40,370 nucleotides of DNA. Source: an uncultured Pelagibacteraceae bacterium (GTDB lineage: Bacteria; Pseudomonadota; Alphaproteobacteria; Pelagibacterales; Pelagibacteraceae). The notes under the pieces were generated by a model, which was not told the DNA's origin, did not search any database, and saw nothing but the letters and a program-made list of their open reading frames with translations. The position numbers were made by a program, and so were the translations under genes. The DNA is taken from NCBI GenBank assembly GCA_902536305.1, contig CACAWX010000007.1, positions 1 to 40,370 of the forward strand, written 5' to 3'. Shown in pieces: positions 17,723 to 26,430 of this stretch. Position 1 is the first letter of the stretch; each line of letters starts with the position of its first letter.

Positions 17723-18178
17723 TTATTTAGTTAAATAGTCCAATACTCCCTGTAGTATAAATTGAGCTGAATTCTGATCTAATTTGCTTACTTTTTTAGT
17801 CGTATTAGATGCCAAATCATTAGATAAATTGAAAGCTCCCTGACTAGACAATCTTTCATCCCATAACACGACATTTTCAGTAACATCTTTTGATAGATTT
17901 ATTGCTAAATCTTTAGCTGATTGTGAGGAGTTACTTGATGTTCCATCCATGTTAATAGGATTGCCTACCACAATACCTTTAATTTGATTTTCTTTAAAAA
18001 TCTCAATTATTTCTTTAACAAAATCTGAATATTTATTTTTAACAATTGTAGTGTAAGGAGTAGCAATAATTTTATTTTCGTCTGAAATCGCTATACCAAC
18101 TCGTTTTCTACCAGGATCAATTCCCATTAACCTAGACTTTTTATCAAGTTTTTTCTTAAAATCTTCAATATCAAGCAT
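17723..18178 (-). CDS. ruvX: Holliday junction resolvase-like RuvX (YqgF)
   Basis: RuvX/YqgF is an RNase H-fold nuclease implicated in pre-16S rRNA 5' maturation. It shows 'GIDPGRKRVGIAISD' near the N-terminus, 'GIVVGNPINMDGTSS' and 'LWDERLSSQGA', which supply the conserved acidic residues. I choose ATG 18178 (MLDIEDF..., 151 residues) because the 15 residues added by the upstream start at 18223 are not family-like and would run almost to the divergent gatC start. The latter lies 54 bp away. It leads the minus-strand group with pyrB 43 bp downstream. Confidence 0.92.
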   Translation of the reverse strand: MLDIEDFKKKLDKKSRLMGIDPGRKRVGIAISDENKIIATPYTTIVKNKYSDFVKEIIEIFKENQIKGIVVGNPINMDGTSSNSSQSAKDLAINLSKDVTENVVLWDERLSSQGAFNLSNDLASNTTKKVSKLDQNSAQFILQGVLDYLTK

Positions 18179-18232
18179 GATTATGTTATATTTTTTTATA
18201 TTAATTTCCTGTAAAATTAACATAATTCACTA

Positions 18233-18520
18233 ATGTCCATAGATAAAGATAAAATTAAACATGTTAGCAAACTCGCAAGAATTTCGGTAGATGAGAAGAA
18301 AATTGAACATTTGACTAAAGATCTTTCTTCAATTTTTAAATTTATCGAACAACTTAATGAATTAAATACAGATAAAGTAGAACCTCTTTCTTCCATATTA
18401 AATGAACCTTTGCGATCTAGAAAAGACGAAATTAATGATGGAAAAATTAGAGATAAGATTTTAGAAAACTCGCCCAAAAAGAATGAAGAATTTTTTGTTG
18501 TACCTAAGGTAATTGAATAA
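18233..18520 (+). CDS. gatC: Asp-tRNA(Asn)/Glu-tRNA(Gln) amidotransferase subunit C
   Basis: GatC is the small linker subunit that stabilises GatA in the GatCAB complex, which converts Glu-tRNA(Gln) to Gln-tRNA(Gln) and/or Asp-tRNA(Asn) to Asn-tRNA(Asn). The 95-residue protein has '[22 protein letters not shown]', '[18 protein letters not shown]' and '[11 protein letters not shown]', all typical. Its stop shares a base with the gatA start (TAATG). It is the first gene of a plus-strand group and faces ruvX across 54 bp. Confidence 0.95.
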   Translation: MSIDKDKIKHVSKLARISVDEKKIEHLTKDLSSIFKFIEQLNELNTDKVEPLSSILNEPLRSRKDEINDGKIRDKILENSPKKNEEFFVVPKVIE

Positions 18521-19980
18521 TGGCGGATTTAACAAAAAAAAGTTTAACTGAAATAGTAAGTTTAATTAAAAAAAAAGAAATTAAATCTGAAGAGGTTACA
18601 AATTTATTTATAAAAAATATTAAAAATGATAAAAAATTAAATTCATTTATCACCAACTGTAATGAACATGCAGTTAAAAAAGCAAAAAAATTTGACAAAA
18701 ATCCTAAACTTGACACTCTCTTACCAGGTATACCAATAGCTGTTAAAGATTTATTTTGTACCGAAGGTGTGAAAACAACTGCTGGAAGTAAAATGTTAGA
18801 TAATTTTATTCCTAATTATGAATCTACAATTACAAAAAATTTATGGAATGAAGGAGCTTTCTTATTAGGAAAATTAAATTGTGATGAGTATGCTATGGGT
18901 TCATCTAATGAAACTAGTTTTTTTGGTAACGTAATGAATCCTGTTGCAGAAAATACTGTACCAGGAGGTTCCTCTGGAGGTTCGGCAAGTGCTTTAGCTG
19001 CTGATCTTACTCCAACTACTATTGGAACAGACACAGGAGGATCCATAAGACAACCGGCATCCTTTACTGGCACAGTAGGTTTAAAACCTACTTATGGGTT
19101 GTGTTCAAGATGGGGAATAGTAGCTTTTGCTTCATCGTTAGATCAGGCTGGTCCTATGACTAAAACCGTAGAAGATTGTGCACTGATGTTAGAAGCAATG
19201 GCTGGTTTTGATGAGAAAGATTCTACTTCTATTAAAAAAAAAAAAGAAAATTACTCAAAAAATTTAACATATAATATCAAAGGTTTAAAAATTGGTATAC
19301 CAAAAGAATATAGAGTAGATGGTATGCCTAAGGAAATAGATAAACTTTGGGAGAATGGAAAAAAAATATTAAAAGAGTCAGGAGCAGAAATTATTGATAT
19401 CTCCTTACCTAATACAAAATATGCATTGCCTACCTATTATATAGTTGCACCTGCTGAAGCCTCTTCAAATTTAGCTAGGTACGACGGGGTTAAATATGGG
19501 TTTAGATCTAATAAAGGGACTAATTTAATAGAGATGTATGAAAATACTAGGTCTGAAGGTTTTGGAGATGAAGTAAAACGCAGAATTTTAATAGGCACAC
19601 ATGTTTTATCATCTGGTTATTATGACGCTTACTACATTAAAGCTCAGAAAGTTAGACAATTAATAAAGAATGATTTTGATGAGTCCTTTAAAAAAGTTGA
19701 TGCTATCCTTACACCATCAACACCAAGTGCCGCTTTTAAAATAGGCGAAAAAAAAAATGATCCAATATCAATGTATTTAAATGATATATTTACTGTACCA
19801 GTAAATTTAGCAGGTATACCTGCAATATCAATCCCAGCAGGAACAGACAACAACAATTATCCACTTGGTTTACAGTTTATAGGCAAAACTTTAGATGAAC
19901 AAAAACTTTTAAATATCGCTTTTGCAGTTGAAAAAAAAATAAATTTTAAACAAAATCTTAATAGATGGTGGGAAAAGTAA
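18520..19980 (+). CDS. gatA: Asp-tRNA(Asn)/Glu-tRNA(Gln) amidotransferase subunit A
   Basis: GatA is the amidase that releases ammonia from glutamine for GatB. The 486-residue protein has the amidase-signature catalytic triad: Lys in 'IAVKDLF', the cis-Ser in '[12 protein letters not shown]' and the nucleophile region '[14 protein letters not shown]'. The '[23 protein letters not shown]' segment (GLKPTYG, ASSLDQ) is conserved in GatA. One-base overlaps connect it to gatC and gatB, so the three subunits are probably made in fixed ratio. Confidence 0.97.
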   Translation: MADLTKKSLTEIVSLIKKKEIKSEEVTNLFIKNIKNDKKLNSFITNCNEHAVKKAKKFDKNPKLDTLLPGIPIAVKDLFCTEGVKTTAGSKMLDNFIPNYESTITKNLWNEGAFLLGKLNCDEYAMGSSNETSFFGNVMNPVAENTVPGGSSGGSASALAADLTPTTIGTDTGGSIRQPASFTGTVGLKPTYGLCSRWGIVAFASSLDQAGPMTKTVEDCALMLEAMAGFDEKDSTSIKKKKENYSKNLTYNIKGLKIGIPKEYRVDGMPKEIDKLWENGKKILKESGAEIIDISLPNTKYALPTYYIVAPAEASSNLARYDGVKYGFRSNKGTNLIEMYENTRSEGFGDEVKRRILIGTHVLSSGYYDAYYIKAQKVRQLIKNDFDESFKKVDAILTPSTPSAAFKIGEKKNDPISMYLNDIFTVPVNLAGIPAISIPAGTDNNNYPLGLQFIGKTLDEQKLLNIAFAVEKKINFKQNLNRWWEK

Positions 19981-21449
19981 TGACTAGAGAAAAAGGAAAA
20001 TATCTTATTGAAGGAGAAAAAGGGAAATGGGAAGTAGTTATTGGTTTAGAGGTCCATGCACAAGTATCCTCTAATTCTAAACTTTTTTCAGGATCTTCTA
20101 CAAAATTTGGAGCTGAACCGAATACTCAAGTCAGCCTTGTTGACTCTGCTTTTCCCGGGATGTTACCTGTTATAAATGAATTTTGCGTTCAACAAGCAAT
20201 TAAAACAGGGCTAGGCTTAAATGCAAAAATTAATTCGTATTCAGTTTTTGATAGAAAAAATTACTTTTATGCCGATTTACCTCAGGGTTATCAAATTTCT
20301 CAGTATAAGAATCCAATAGTAGGTGAAGGCAAAATTACTTTAGACTTACCAAATGGTACAAAGACCATAGGTATTGAGAGGCTTCATCTAGAACAGGATG
20401 CGGGTAAAAGTATTCATGATCTAGATCCGAGCAATACATATGTTGATCTTAATAGATCAGGTGTTGCACTTATGGAGATTGTGAGCAAACCAGATTTAAG
20501 TTCTCCAGATGAAGTAAACGCTTATATCAAAAAATTAAGATCAATAATGAAATACTTAGGAACTTGCGACGGAAACATGCAAGAGGGTTCATTAAGAGCT
20601 GACGTAAATGTTTCTGTTAGAAAAGAAGGTAATAAGGAATTAGGAACTAGATGTGAGATTAAAAATGTTAATTCTATTAAGTTTATGCAGATGGCTATTA
20701 TTTATGAGGCTCAAAGACAAGTAGAACTTTTAGAAGCTGGAAAATCAATTGATCAAGAAACAAGATTATTTGACACTAAAAAGAATGAGACAAGATCTAT
20801 GAGATCAAAAGAAGATGCTCACGATTATAGATATTTTCCTGATCCCGATTTGTTACCTTTAAACTTAAACAAAGAGCTAATTGAAAATATAAAGAAAAAT
20901 TTACCTGAATTACCTGATCAAAAAAAAGAGAGATTTATAAACGATTATTCGCTCACTGCATATGAAGCTAACGTTTTGGTTTCAGAAAAAGAAATATCAG
21001 ATTATTTTGAAGAAGTGGTTAAAACTTCAGATATTAAATTAGCAAAAAATTGGATCATAGGAGATCTATTTGCTTTATTAAATGAAAAAAATATCTCAAT
21101 TTCTCAATCACCAGTTACAGCTAAGAAAATGTCTCAATTAATAGACTCAATTAGTTCAGGAGTTATATCAGGTAGAACAGCTAAGGAAGTTTTTGAAATA
21201 ATGAAAGAATCTGGAGAAGATCCTAACAAAATTATAGAGAGAAAGGGATTACAACAAAAAAGCGATCCAAAAGAGTTAGAAAAAATTATAGAAAAAATAC
21301 TCACTGAAAATAACGATAAAGTTGAGCAGTACAAATCTGGTAAAGATAAACTTTTTGGTTTTTTTGTAGGTCAGGTTATGAAAATTTCAGGTGGTAAAGC
21401 TAATCCACAATTAGTAAACCAGATACTTAAAAATAAATTAAAGAAATAA
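19980..21449 (+). CDS. gatB: Asp-tRNA(Asn)/Glu-tRNA(Gln) amidotransferase subunit B
   Basis: GatB binds the misacylated tRNA, phosphorylates the Glu/Asp side chain and transamidates it. Visible are '[19 protein letters not shown]', '[20 protein letters not shown]', '[14 protein letters not shown]', '[12 protein letters not shown]' and '[11 protein letters not shown]', then a C-terminal YqeY-like tail domain. I start at ATG 19980 on the gatA stop (TAATG), giving 489 residues; an in-frame ATG at 19965 would add five residues overlapping gatA. The next gene begins on its stop codon. Confidence 0.97.
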   Translation: MTREKGKYLIEGEKGKWEVVIGLEVHAQVSSNSKLFSGSSTKFGAEPNTQVSLVDSAFPGMLPVINEFCVQQAIKTGLGLNAKINSYSVFDRKNYFYADLPQGYQISQYKNPIVGEGKITLDLPNGTKTIGIERLHLEQDAGKSIHDLDPSNTYVDLNRSGVALMEIVSKPDLSSPDEVNAYIKKLRSIMKYLGTCDGNMQEGSLRADVNVSVRKEGNKELGTRCEIKNVNSIKFMQMAIIYEAQRQVELLEAGKSIDQETRLFDTKKNETRSMRSKEDAHDYRYFPDPDLLPLNLNKELIENIKKNLPELPDQKKERFINDYSLTAYEANVLVSEKEISDYFEEVVKTSDIKLAKNWIIGDLFALLNEKNISISQSPVTAKKMSQLIDSISSGVISGRTAKEVFEIMKESGEDPNKIIERKGLQQKSDPKELEKIIEKILTENNDKVEQYKSGKDKLFGFFVGQVMKISGGKANPQLVNQILKNKLKK

Positions 21450-22105
21450 TGGGTAAAGATCTTGATATTAATTTTAAGATACAAAACTATATTAGAGACT
21501 TAAGTAAGAAACTTCATCCTGTACAAAGCGAAATCATTTCATACAATGAAAGCCTAGGTGACATTAAGAGAATGCAGATTGCTATCTCTCAATGTTACTT
21601 TTTAGAATTAATCACAAAGATCTCAAAATCTAAAAAAGTATTAGAAATTGGAACCTTTACTGGTTTGAGCACTCTCTCAATTGCTTTAGGATTACCTGAA
21701 GATGGCACGATTATTGCTTTGGATAAAAATAGTGAAACAAATATCAAAGCAAAAGAATTTTTTAAAAAAGCTGAACAAGATAAAAAGATTAAAACTATAG
21801 TAAATCCAGCTTTAGATACACTTAATGAATTAAAAAAAGAAAATTTAATATTTGATATTATTTTTATTGATGCTGATAAAGAAAATTATAAATATTATTA
21901 CAACAAAAGTTTTGATTTACTCAAGAGAGGCGGTTTAATGATAATAGACAACGTCTTATGGCATGGTGAAGTTGTAGATGAGAAAAATAATGAAAAATTT
22001 ACTAATATAATAAGAGATTTTAATACCTTTGTTAAAAACGATGAAAGAACAGAGCAAATTATTCTGCCACTTGGAGATGGGTTTACCATTTGTAACAAAT
22101 TATAA
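21449..22105 (+). CDS. PF01596-type O-methyltransferase, possible tRNA 5-hydroxyuridine methylase (TrmR-like)
   Basis: This is a class I SAM-dependent O-methyltransferase of the catechol/caffeoyl-CoA family. Motif I 'VLEIGTFTGLSTLSIAL' starts at residue 64, and the divalent-metal residues lie in 'FIDADKENY' and 'IIDNVLWHG'. The 218-residue length is typical. Bacterial members include TrmR (YrrM), which methylates 5-hydroxyuridine at tRNA position 34. Its neighbour, starting on its stop codon, is TrhO, which makes that hydroxyuridine, and gatCAB lies directly upstream. A tRNA role is therefore likely by context, but the fold alone also fits small-molecule O-methyltransferases. Confidence 0.8.
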   Translation: MGKDLDINFKIQNYIRDLSKKLHPVQSEIISYNESLGDIKRMQIAISQCYFLELITKISKSKKVLEIGTFTGLSTLSIALGLPEDGTIIALDKNSETNIKAKEFFKKAEQDKKIKTIVNPALDTLNELKKENLIFDIIFIDADKENYKYYYNKSFDLLKRGGLMIIDNVLWHGEVVDEKNNEKFTNIIRDFNTFVKNDERTEQIILPLGDGFTICNKL

Positions 22106-23007
22106 TGTTTATCATTTTAGGTTTTTACAAATTTAAAAATTTAAAGTCTTTAAAAAGACATAAAACAATTCTTGAAAACCTTTTTTCTGAAAACGATATA
22201 AGAGGAACCCTTATTATTTCTAAAGAAGGTCTAAATGGAACCCTATCGGGTAAATCAAAAAATATTTCTAAAATTAGTAAGATAATAAAAAATTCATTTA
22301 AAATTAAAAAATTTGATAGTGAAAATTTGTCAAAAAGTAAATTACAGCCATTTCATAAACCGAAGATAAAAATAAAAAAAGAAGTTGTACCCATGGGTAT
22401 TTATATTAATTCAAATAACAAAAAAAATAACCATTTAGAACCATCTGAGTGGAATGATTTGATAAAAAATAAAGATACTCTTGTTCTTGATACCAGAAAA
22501 CCTTTTGAATATGAAATTGGAAGTTTTAAAAGGGCAGTCAATCCAAAAGTAAAAAACTTCAGAGAATTTCCTAAATATTTAAGTAAATTGGGCAGAAAAA
22601 AAACAGTTGCAATGTTTTGTACCGGTGGAATTAGATGTGAAAAAGCTTCTATTTATCTTAAGCAGAAAGGTTTTAAAAATGTTTTTCAACTTAAAGGGGG
22701 AATCTTGAATTATCTAAAGAAAATAAAAAAAGAAGAAAGTAAGTGGAATGGTGAGTGTTTTGTTTTTGATAATAGAGTTTCGCTCAAACATAATTTACAA
22801 GAGGGATCCTACATAGTTTGTAGTGGTTGTAGAATACCGGTTTCGAATAAACAAAAAAGATCTAAAAAATATGAGGAAGGAGTTTCTTGCCCAAGATGTT
22901 ATGACACATTAACAAAGTCACAAATAAATAGATTTAGGATGAGGCAAAAGCAAATTCTTCTTGCTAAAAAAGCTGGAAAAAAGCATAAGTTTCAAAAAGA
23001 ATATTAA
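22105..23007 (+). CDS. trhO: tRNA uridine(34) hydroxylase TrhO (rhodanese-domain, YceA family)
   Basis: TrhO makes 5-hydroxyuridine at tRNA wobble position 34 in an oxygen-dependent reaction. The 300-residue protein has the N-terminal acylphosphatase-like domain ('GTLIISKEGLNGTLSG'), a rhodanese domain with 'LDTRKPFEYEIGSF' and the signature 'FCTGGIRCEKAS' (Cys172), and a C-terminal Cys-rich segment 'CSGCRIPVS...CPRC'. The tail is Lys/Arg-rich. The E. coli protein is about 50 residues longer, with extra sequence at both ends. It overlaps the O-methyltransferase by one base and is followed nine bases later by a MATE gene. Confidence 0.92.
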   Translation: MFIILGFYKFKNLKSLKRHKTILENLFSENDIRGTLIISKEGLNGTLSGKSKNISKISKIIKNSFKIKKFDSENLSKSKLQPFHKPKIKIKKEVVPMGIYINSNNKKNNHLEPSEWNDLIKNKDTLVLDTRKPFEYEIGSFKRAVNPKVKNFREFPKYLSKLGRKKTVAMFCTGGIRCEKASIYLKQKGFKNVFQLKGGILNYLKKIKKEESKWNGECFVFDNRVSLKHNLQEGSYIVCSGCRIPVSNKQKRSKKYEEGVSCPRCYDTLTKSQINRFRMRQKQILLAKKAGKKHKFQKEY

Positions 23008-23016
23008 TATTATTTA

Positions 23017-24378
23017 ATGAATTTAACTAAAGATCCAATTTGGTCTCTTCTTAAAAAAGTAACAATACCCGCAAGCACAGGTTCACTTTTTATGACTTTC
23101 TATAATTTGGTAGATAGTTTTTTTGCAGGTAAAATTTCACCTGAAGCTCTGGCAGCTGTTGCTAAATCTTGGCCTATTACTTTTATTGCTTTAGCTATAT
23201 CAATTGGTATTCAGGCTGGTACTCAGGCTTTAATAAGTAACTCTATAGGTGCTAAAGAAAATAAAACTGCATCATTATATGTAGCTCAATCAATTATATT
23301 TGCAATTATAACTTCTTTTTTTGTTACCTCATTTGGCTTAAACTTTTCAGATGAATTATTGAAAATAATGGGCTCCACCCAGGAAAGCATTATTTTAACT
23401 AGAGAATATTTAGATATAATATTTTATGGTTCAATAATTATTCTTGTTCAACTTTCTCTGAATGGAACTTTATCTGCTCAAGGTGATACAAAAAGTTACA
23501 GAAATATATTAATATTTTCTTTTTTCATAAATATTTTTTTAAACCCTCTATTTATTTTTGGATATGGAATTATTCCTGGATTCGGTATTGCTGGATTAGC
23601 TATATCAACTTTAATTGCTCAATCCTTAGGAGTTTTTTATTTACTTTACAAAGTCTATTGTTGTGAATTAAAAAAATTTTTATATTTTAAGTGTTTTATT
23701 CCAAAATTGGATTTATTACTAAATATTTTAAAACAATCAGTTCCCATCATGTTCACTATGCTCATGATAATGTTTGGGGTATTTAATATTTTTTACTTCG
23801 TTGGACAATTTGGAGAATTAGCAACAGCTGGATATGGAACTGCTGTAAGGATAGAACAAGTATTATTGTTACCAGTTATCGGTTTAAATACAGCTGTATT
23901 GTCTATAGCAGGTCAGAACTTTGGAGCTAAGTTTTATAACCGTATTAAGGAAGTGTATTTTAAAGCGTTAATGTTCGGCTCAAGTTTCATGATCTTTGCA
24001 GGAATAATTATTTATTTGTCTTCAAATTTAGTCATTTCCCTTTTTACTGATAATTCGGAGGTAATAAATAGTGGAGCTCTTTACTTACAAGTTGCAGCTT
24101 TAATTGGACCTATTTATCCAGTTTTTTTTATTACTTCTGCTTTATTTCAATCCCTAAAATTACCAATCTTGAGCTTGTATATGACCATCTTAAGATTAAC
24201 CATAATCCCTTTCTCATCATTATGGTATGTTATCAATATAAGGGGAGGCGAATATCAAGATATTTTTTACACAATAATGGTTACTAATTGGTTAATGGGT
24301 GTTGTTGTTTTAGCGTTTGTACCATTTTTCTTAAAAAAGAAATTAAGCATGAGTTTTAAAAAATTATTTGTATTTTAA
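23017..24378 (+). CDS. MATE-family multidrug/metabolite efflux transporter
   Basis: The 453-residue protein has about twelve hydrophobic segments in two related halves, as in MATE (NorM/DinF) cation-driven exporters. Landmarks are 'ASTGSLFMTFYNLVDSFFAGKISPEALAA' (NLVDSFFAGK), 'GTLSAQGDTKSYRN' and 'GLNTAVLSIAGQNFGAKFY'. Substrate cannot be told. It starts nine bases after trhO on the same strand, so it is likely the end of the gatCAB transcript without obvious functional link. Its 3' end overlaps the convergent ABC permease by 15 bases. Confidence 0.9.
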   Translation: MNLTKDPIWSLLKKVTIPASTGSLFMTFYNLVDSFFAGKISPEALAAVAKSWPITFIALAISIGIQAGTQALISNSIGAKENKTASLYVAQSIIFAIITSFFVTSFGLNFSDELLKIMGSTQESIILTREYLDIIFYGSIIILVQLSLNGTLSAQGDTKSYRNILIFSFFINIFLNPLFIFGYGIIPGFGIAGLAISTLIAQSLGVFYLLYKVYCCELKKFLYFKCFIPKLDLLLNILKQSVPIMFTMLMIMFGVFNIFYFVGQFGELATAGYGTAVRIEQVLLLPVIGLNTAVLSIAGQNFGAKFYNRIKEVYFKALMFGSSFMIFAGIIIYLSSNLVISLFTDNSEVINSGALYLQVAALIGPIYPVFFITSALFQSLKLPILSLYMTILRLTIIPFSSLWYVINIRGGEYQDIFYTIMVTNWLMGVVVLAFVPFFLKKKLSMSFKKLFVF

Positions 24379-25098
24379 TTTATTTTCTAGCTTTCTTACA
24401 AAATAAGATACAAATAATATTAAGACTAAGTATTCCAATATTAAAAAAGTATATATTTCTAAAGGTCTATATGTTGTCGTTACAAGCTCGTTAGCTTTTC
24501 GGGTCAAATCAGCAATTCCTATAATTGAAACTAATGAAGACATCTTTAATACATAAACAAATTGATTTCCCATAGCTGGCAAGACAACTTTAATAGCTTG
24601 AGGTAATATAACAAATCTCATTTTTCTCCAAAAATTCATTCCAAGGGACTCCGATACTTCATGTTGACCCTTATGTATTGAATTAATCCCCGCTCTAAAT
24701 ATTTCAGCTTGGAAAGCACTTTCACTTATAGTTAAAGCTATTATACCTGATACAAAAGGTGAGAAACTAATTCCTAACATAATTGGAAGACCGTAATAAA
24801 TCCAAAGTATTAATACTAACAATGGAATTGCCCTTACAATTTCTACATATCCAATATTAAAGTAACTCAGAAATTTATTATTTGATAAAGAAGGCAATGC
24901 AACAATTAATCCTATGATCATAGCTAAAATTATTGAAATGACTGAGATATAAATTGTTGTTGTAATTCCACTTATTAAAAATTTTATATTAGTTAATCCC
25001 TCGACATTATCTGGACTAAGTATATACCAACCCCACTCGTAATTTGAGCTACATCCTTGTAGTAAAAATAGAATAACGATAAACTTTAAAAACTTCAC
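24364..25098 (-). CDS. Polar amino acid-type ABC transporter permease with lipobox-like N-terminus
   Basis: The 244-residue protein has the HisM/GlnP permease layout: periplasmic 'YEWGWYILSPDN', then about five membrane helices, and the EAA loop 'GINSIHKGQHEVSESLGM' ending 'ILPQAIKVVLPAMGNQF'. Unusually, residues 1-16 look like a lipoprotein signal, with 'LQGC' at 13-16 and SSN after Cys16. The binding-protein gene lies 41 bp upstream on the same strand. No ATPase or second permease is adjacent, so the complex must recruit an ATPase from elsewhere. The amino-acid substrate is not deducible. Confidence 0.88.
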   Translation of the reverse strand: MKFLKFIVILFLLQGCSSNYEWGWYILSPDNVEGLTNIKFLISGITTTIYISVISIILAMIIGLIVALPSLSNNKFLSYFNIGYVEIVRAIPLLVLILWIYYGLPIMLGISFSPFVSGIIALTISESAFQAEIFRAGINSIHKGQHEVSESLGMNFWRKMRFVILPQAIKVVLPAMGNQFVYVLKMSSLVSIIGIADLTRKANELVTTTYRPLEIYTFLILEYLVLILFVSYFVRKLENKLKYK

Positions 25099-25139
25099 TA
25101 ATTGACTATATTTGTTAATGAAAGGTATTGAAACTTAAA

Positions 25140-25910
25140 TTATAAGCTTTTAAGATTGTACTTTGCTAATAATTTCTTAAAAAATCCTGATGATTGTTTG
25201 CTCTTAATCCAATTGCTTACGTAATCATTCCAAACTTTGTCTCCTTTTGGAACCATCATAGCCAAGAAAGCCGGATTTTTTTCTCCATCAGGTACTATTG
25301 CTAATTGGGGATACTTAATTACTAATTTATTTGCTTCAGTAGAACTTGTAATGTTTCCATCAGCTCTTCCTGCTAAAACCTCTTGGAAATCTCTTGCTGG
25401 AGCTTCAACAGATTGAAGTTTTGATTTTGGAAAGAATTCTTTTGCTTTTTCCTCTTGAGATGTTCCTAATGTCGTAGCTATTGTAACACCATTTTTATTT
25501 AGAGAGTCCCATGTAGAAAACTTTTTTAAGTTTTTTTTAAGAACTAAAGGAACTGTCCCGTATTTATAGTACGTAGCGGTAAAACCAGCTACCTCAGCTC
25601 TTTTAGGTGTCTTAGTTACACTAGTAGAGATGTCATATCTGTCAGCTGTTATTCCTGCAACGATAGTTTTCCACTCAGCTGGCACAAATTTTACTTTTAC
25701 TCCTAAATCTTTCGCTAACTCATTCATGACATCAATATCGAACCCTTTATACTTATTAGTAGCTGGATCTTTCATTGACATTGGATCCCAGTCTCCTGTT
25801 GTTCCAACTCTTAATTCACCATTTTTTTTAATCACATCTAACTTAGATGCTGCGTGAGCGGATGCTGCAAATAATGTTATTGCTAATATTGTTAAGATTT
25901 TTTTAATCAC
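25140..25910 (-). CDS. Periplasmic amino acid-type ABC transporter substrate-binding protein
   Basis: The 256-residue protein has a clean Sec signal peptide ('[20 protein letters not shown]', cleavage after AHA20) and a type II periplasmic binding fold of family 3: '[14 protein letters not shown]', '[17 protein letters not shown]', '[20 protein letters not shown]' and '[11 protein letters not shown]'. The start is GTG (25908-25910), supported by the signal peptide. The N-terminal GTTGDW also recalls cyclohexadienyl dehydratase, which shares this fold, but the downstream permease favours transport. It diverges from umuD across 124 bp. Confidence 0.88.
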   Translation of the reverse strand: MIKKILTILAITLFAASAHAASKLDVIKKNGELRVGTTGDWDPMSMKDPATNKYKGFDIDVMNELAKDLGVKVKFVPAEWKTIVAGITADRYDISTSVTKTPKRAEVAGFTATYYKYGTVPLVLKKNLKKFSTWDSLNKNGVTIATTLGTSQEEKAKEFFPKSKLQSVEAPARDFQEVLAGRADGNITSSTEANKLVIKYPQLAIVPDGEKNPAFLAMMVPKGDKVWNDYVSNWIKSKQSSGFFKKLLAKYNLKSL

Positions 25911-25985
25911 TATTCTTTTTTAACTAATCCTTATTCTCATTACGAATTGCAATTTGACCCAGTTAATTAACTAAAATTAAAAGGG

Positions 25986-26015
25986 TTGACTAAAGAGCAC
26001 TTTATCGACTATAAA
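25986..26015 (+). promoter_or_regulatory. Sigma-70-type promoter of umuDC
   Basis: TTGACT (25986-25991), 18 bases and TATAAA (26010-26015) form the best promoter match in the window outside rpsM, which uses the same two hexamers. Initiation would fall near 26021-26025, inside the SOS-like operator described next, with a leader of only about 10-14 bases to the umuD ATG at 26035. Confidence 0.65.
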
Positions 26016-26030
26016 GAACAAAACAAGAAC
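26016..26030 (+). promoter_or_regulatory. LexA-type SOS operator (GAAC-N7-GAAC)
   Basis: GAAC (26016-26019), seven bases and GAAC (26027-26030) is the exact reverse complement of GTTC-N7-GTTC, the direct-repeat LexA box established for Alphaproteobacteria. It begins on the base after the -10 hexamer and ends four bases before the umuD ATG, so a bound repressor would cover the transcription start and the ribosome site. The gene content (umuDC) is a classic SOS target. Whether this organism encodes LexA is not visible here. Confidence 0.7.
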
Positions 26031-26034
26031 ATTT

Positions 26035-26430
26035 ATGAAGTTAACAATACCATTTTATTTACATAAAGTAGGGGCTGGTTTCCCATCTCCGGCAACTGAT
26101 TATATTGAAGACGATATAGATCTAAATTCACATTTAATAACAAATGCTCCAGCTACATTTATCATAAGAGTTCAGGGAAAGTCTATGACTAACGTCGGTA
26201 TATATGATGGAGATTTATTGATAGTAGATAAAAGTTTGAATCCAAAAAATTTTTCAACAGTTATAGCAAATGTTAATGAAGAACTAGTAGTAAAAACTTT
26301 AATTAAGAGCAAAGAAGCTAATTACTTAACATCAGGATCTAAAAATACATTAGATAGAATTAATTTAGCAGATAATCCAGAAATAATAATTTGGGGGGTA
26401 GTGACATATGTCATTCATAAACAACAATAA
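26035..26430 (+). CDS. umuD: UmuD-like S24 peptidase, DNA polymerase V accessory subunit
   Basis: UmuD self-cleaves on RecA filaments, and UmuD'2 with UmuC forms translesion polymerase V. The 131-residue protein has no helix-turn-helix domain, so it is not LexA. The cleavage site is A14-G15 in 'VGAGFPSPATDY', the nucleophile is Ser50 in 'VQGKSMTN', and the general base is Lys87 in 'ELVVKTL'. All three are offset by exactly ten from E. coli (24-25, 60, 97), which supports this start. The cleavage pair is Ala-Gly, as in LexA, rather than Cys-Gly. umuC overlaps its end by 23 bases. Confidence 0.93.
   Translation: MKLTIPFYLHKVGAGFPSPATDYIEDDIDLNSHLITNAPATFIIRVQGKSMTNVGIYDGDLLIVDKSLNPKNFSTVIANVNEELVVKTLIKSKEANYLTSGSKNTLDRINLADNPEIIIWGVVTYVIHKQQ

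Noticed and set aside
18179-18223. Upstream start extending ruvX by 15 residues
   Set aside because: The added residues are not like RuvX N-termini and would occupy nearly the whole ruvX-gatC divergent gap, which has to hold promoters.
25140-25910. Cyclohexadienyl/arogenate dehydratase (PheC-like) instead of a transport binding protein
   Set aside because: The GTTGDW start is shared by both, but the permease gene immediately downstream on the same strand makes a transport role more likely. I keep it as a minor alternative.
25961-25972. Perfect 12-bp palindrome AGTTAATTAACT between the binding protein gene and umuD
   Set aside because: It contains almost only A and T, is short, and such palindromes are expected by chance at this composition. 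It could be an operator for the divergent binding protein gene, but nothing else supports that.
26035-26430. LexA repressor
   Set aside because: The protein has the S24 peptidase domain but starts 14 residues before the cleavage site and has no DNA-binding helix-turn-helix domain. Its partner is umuC.
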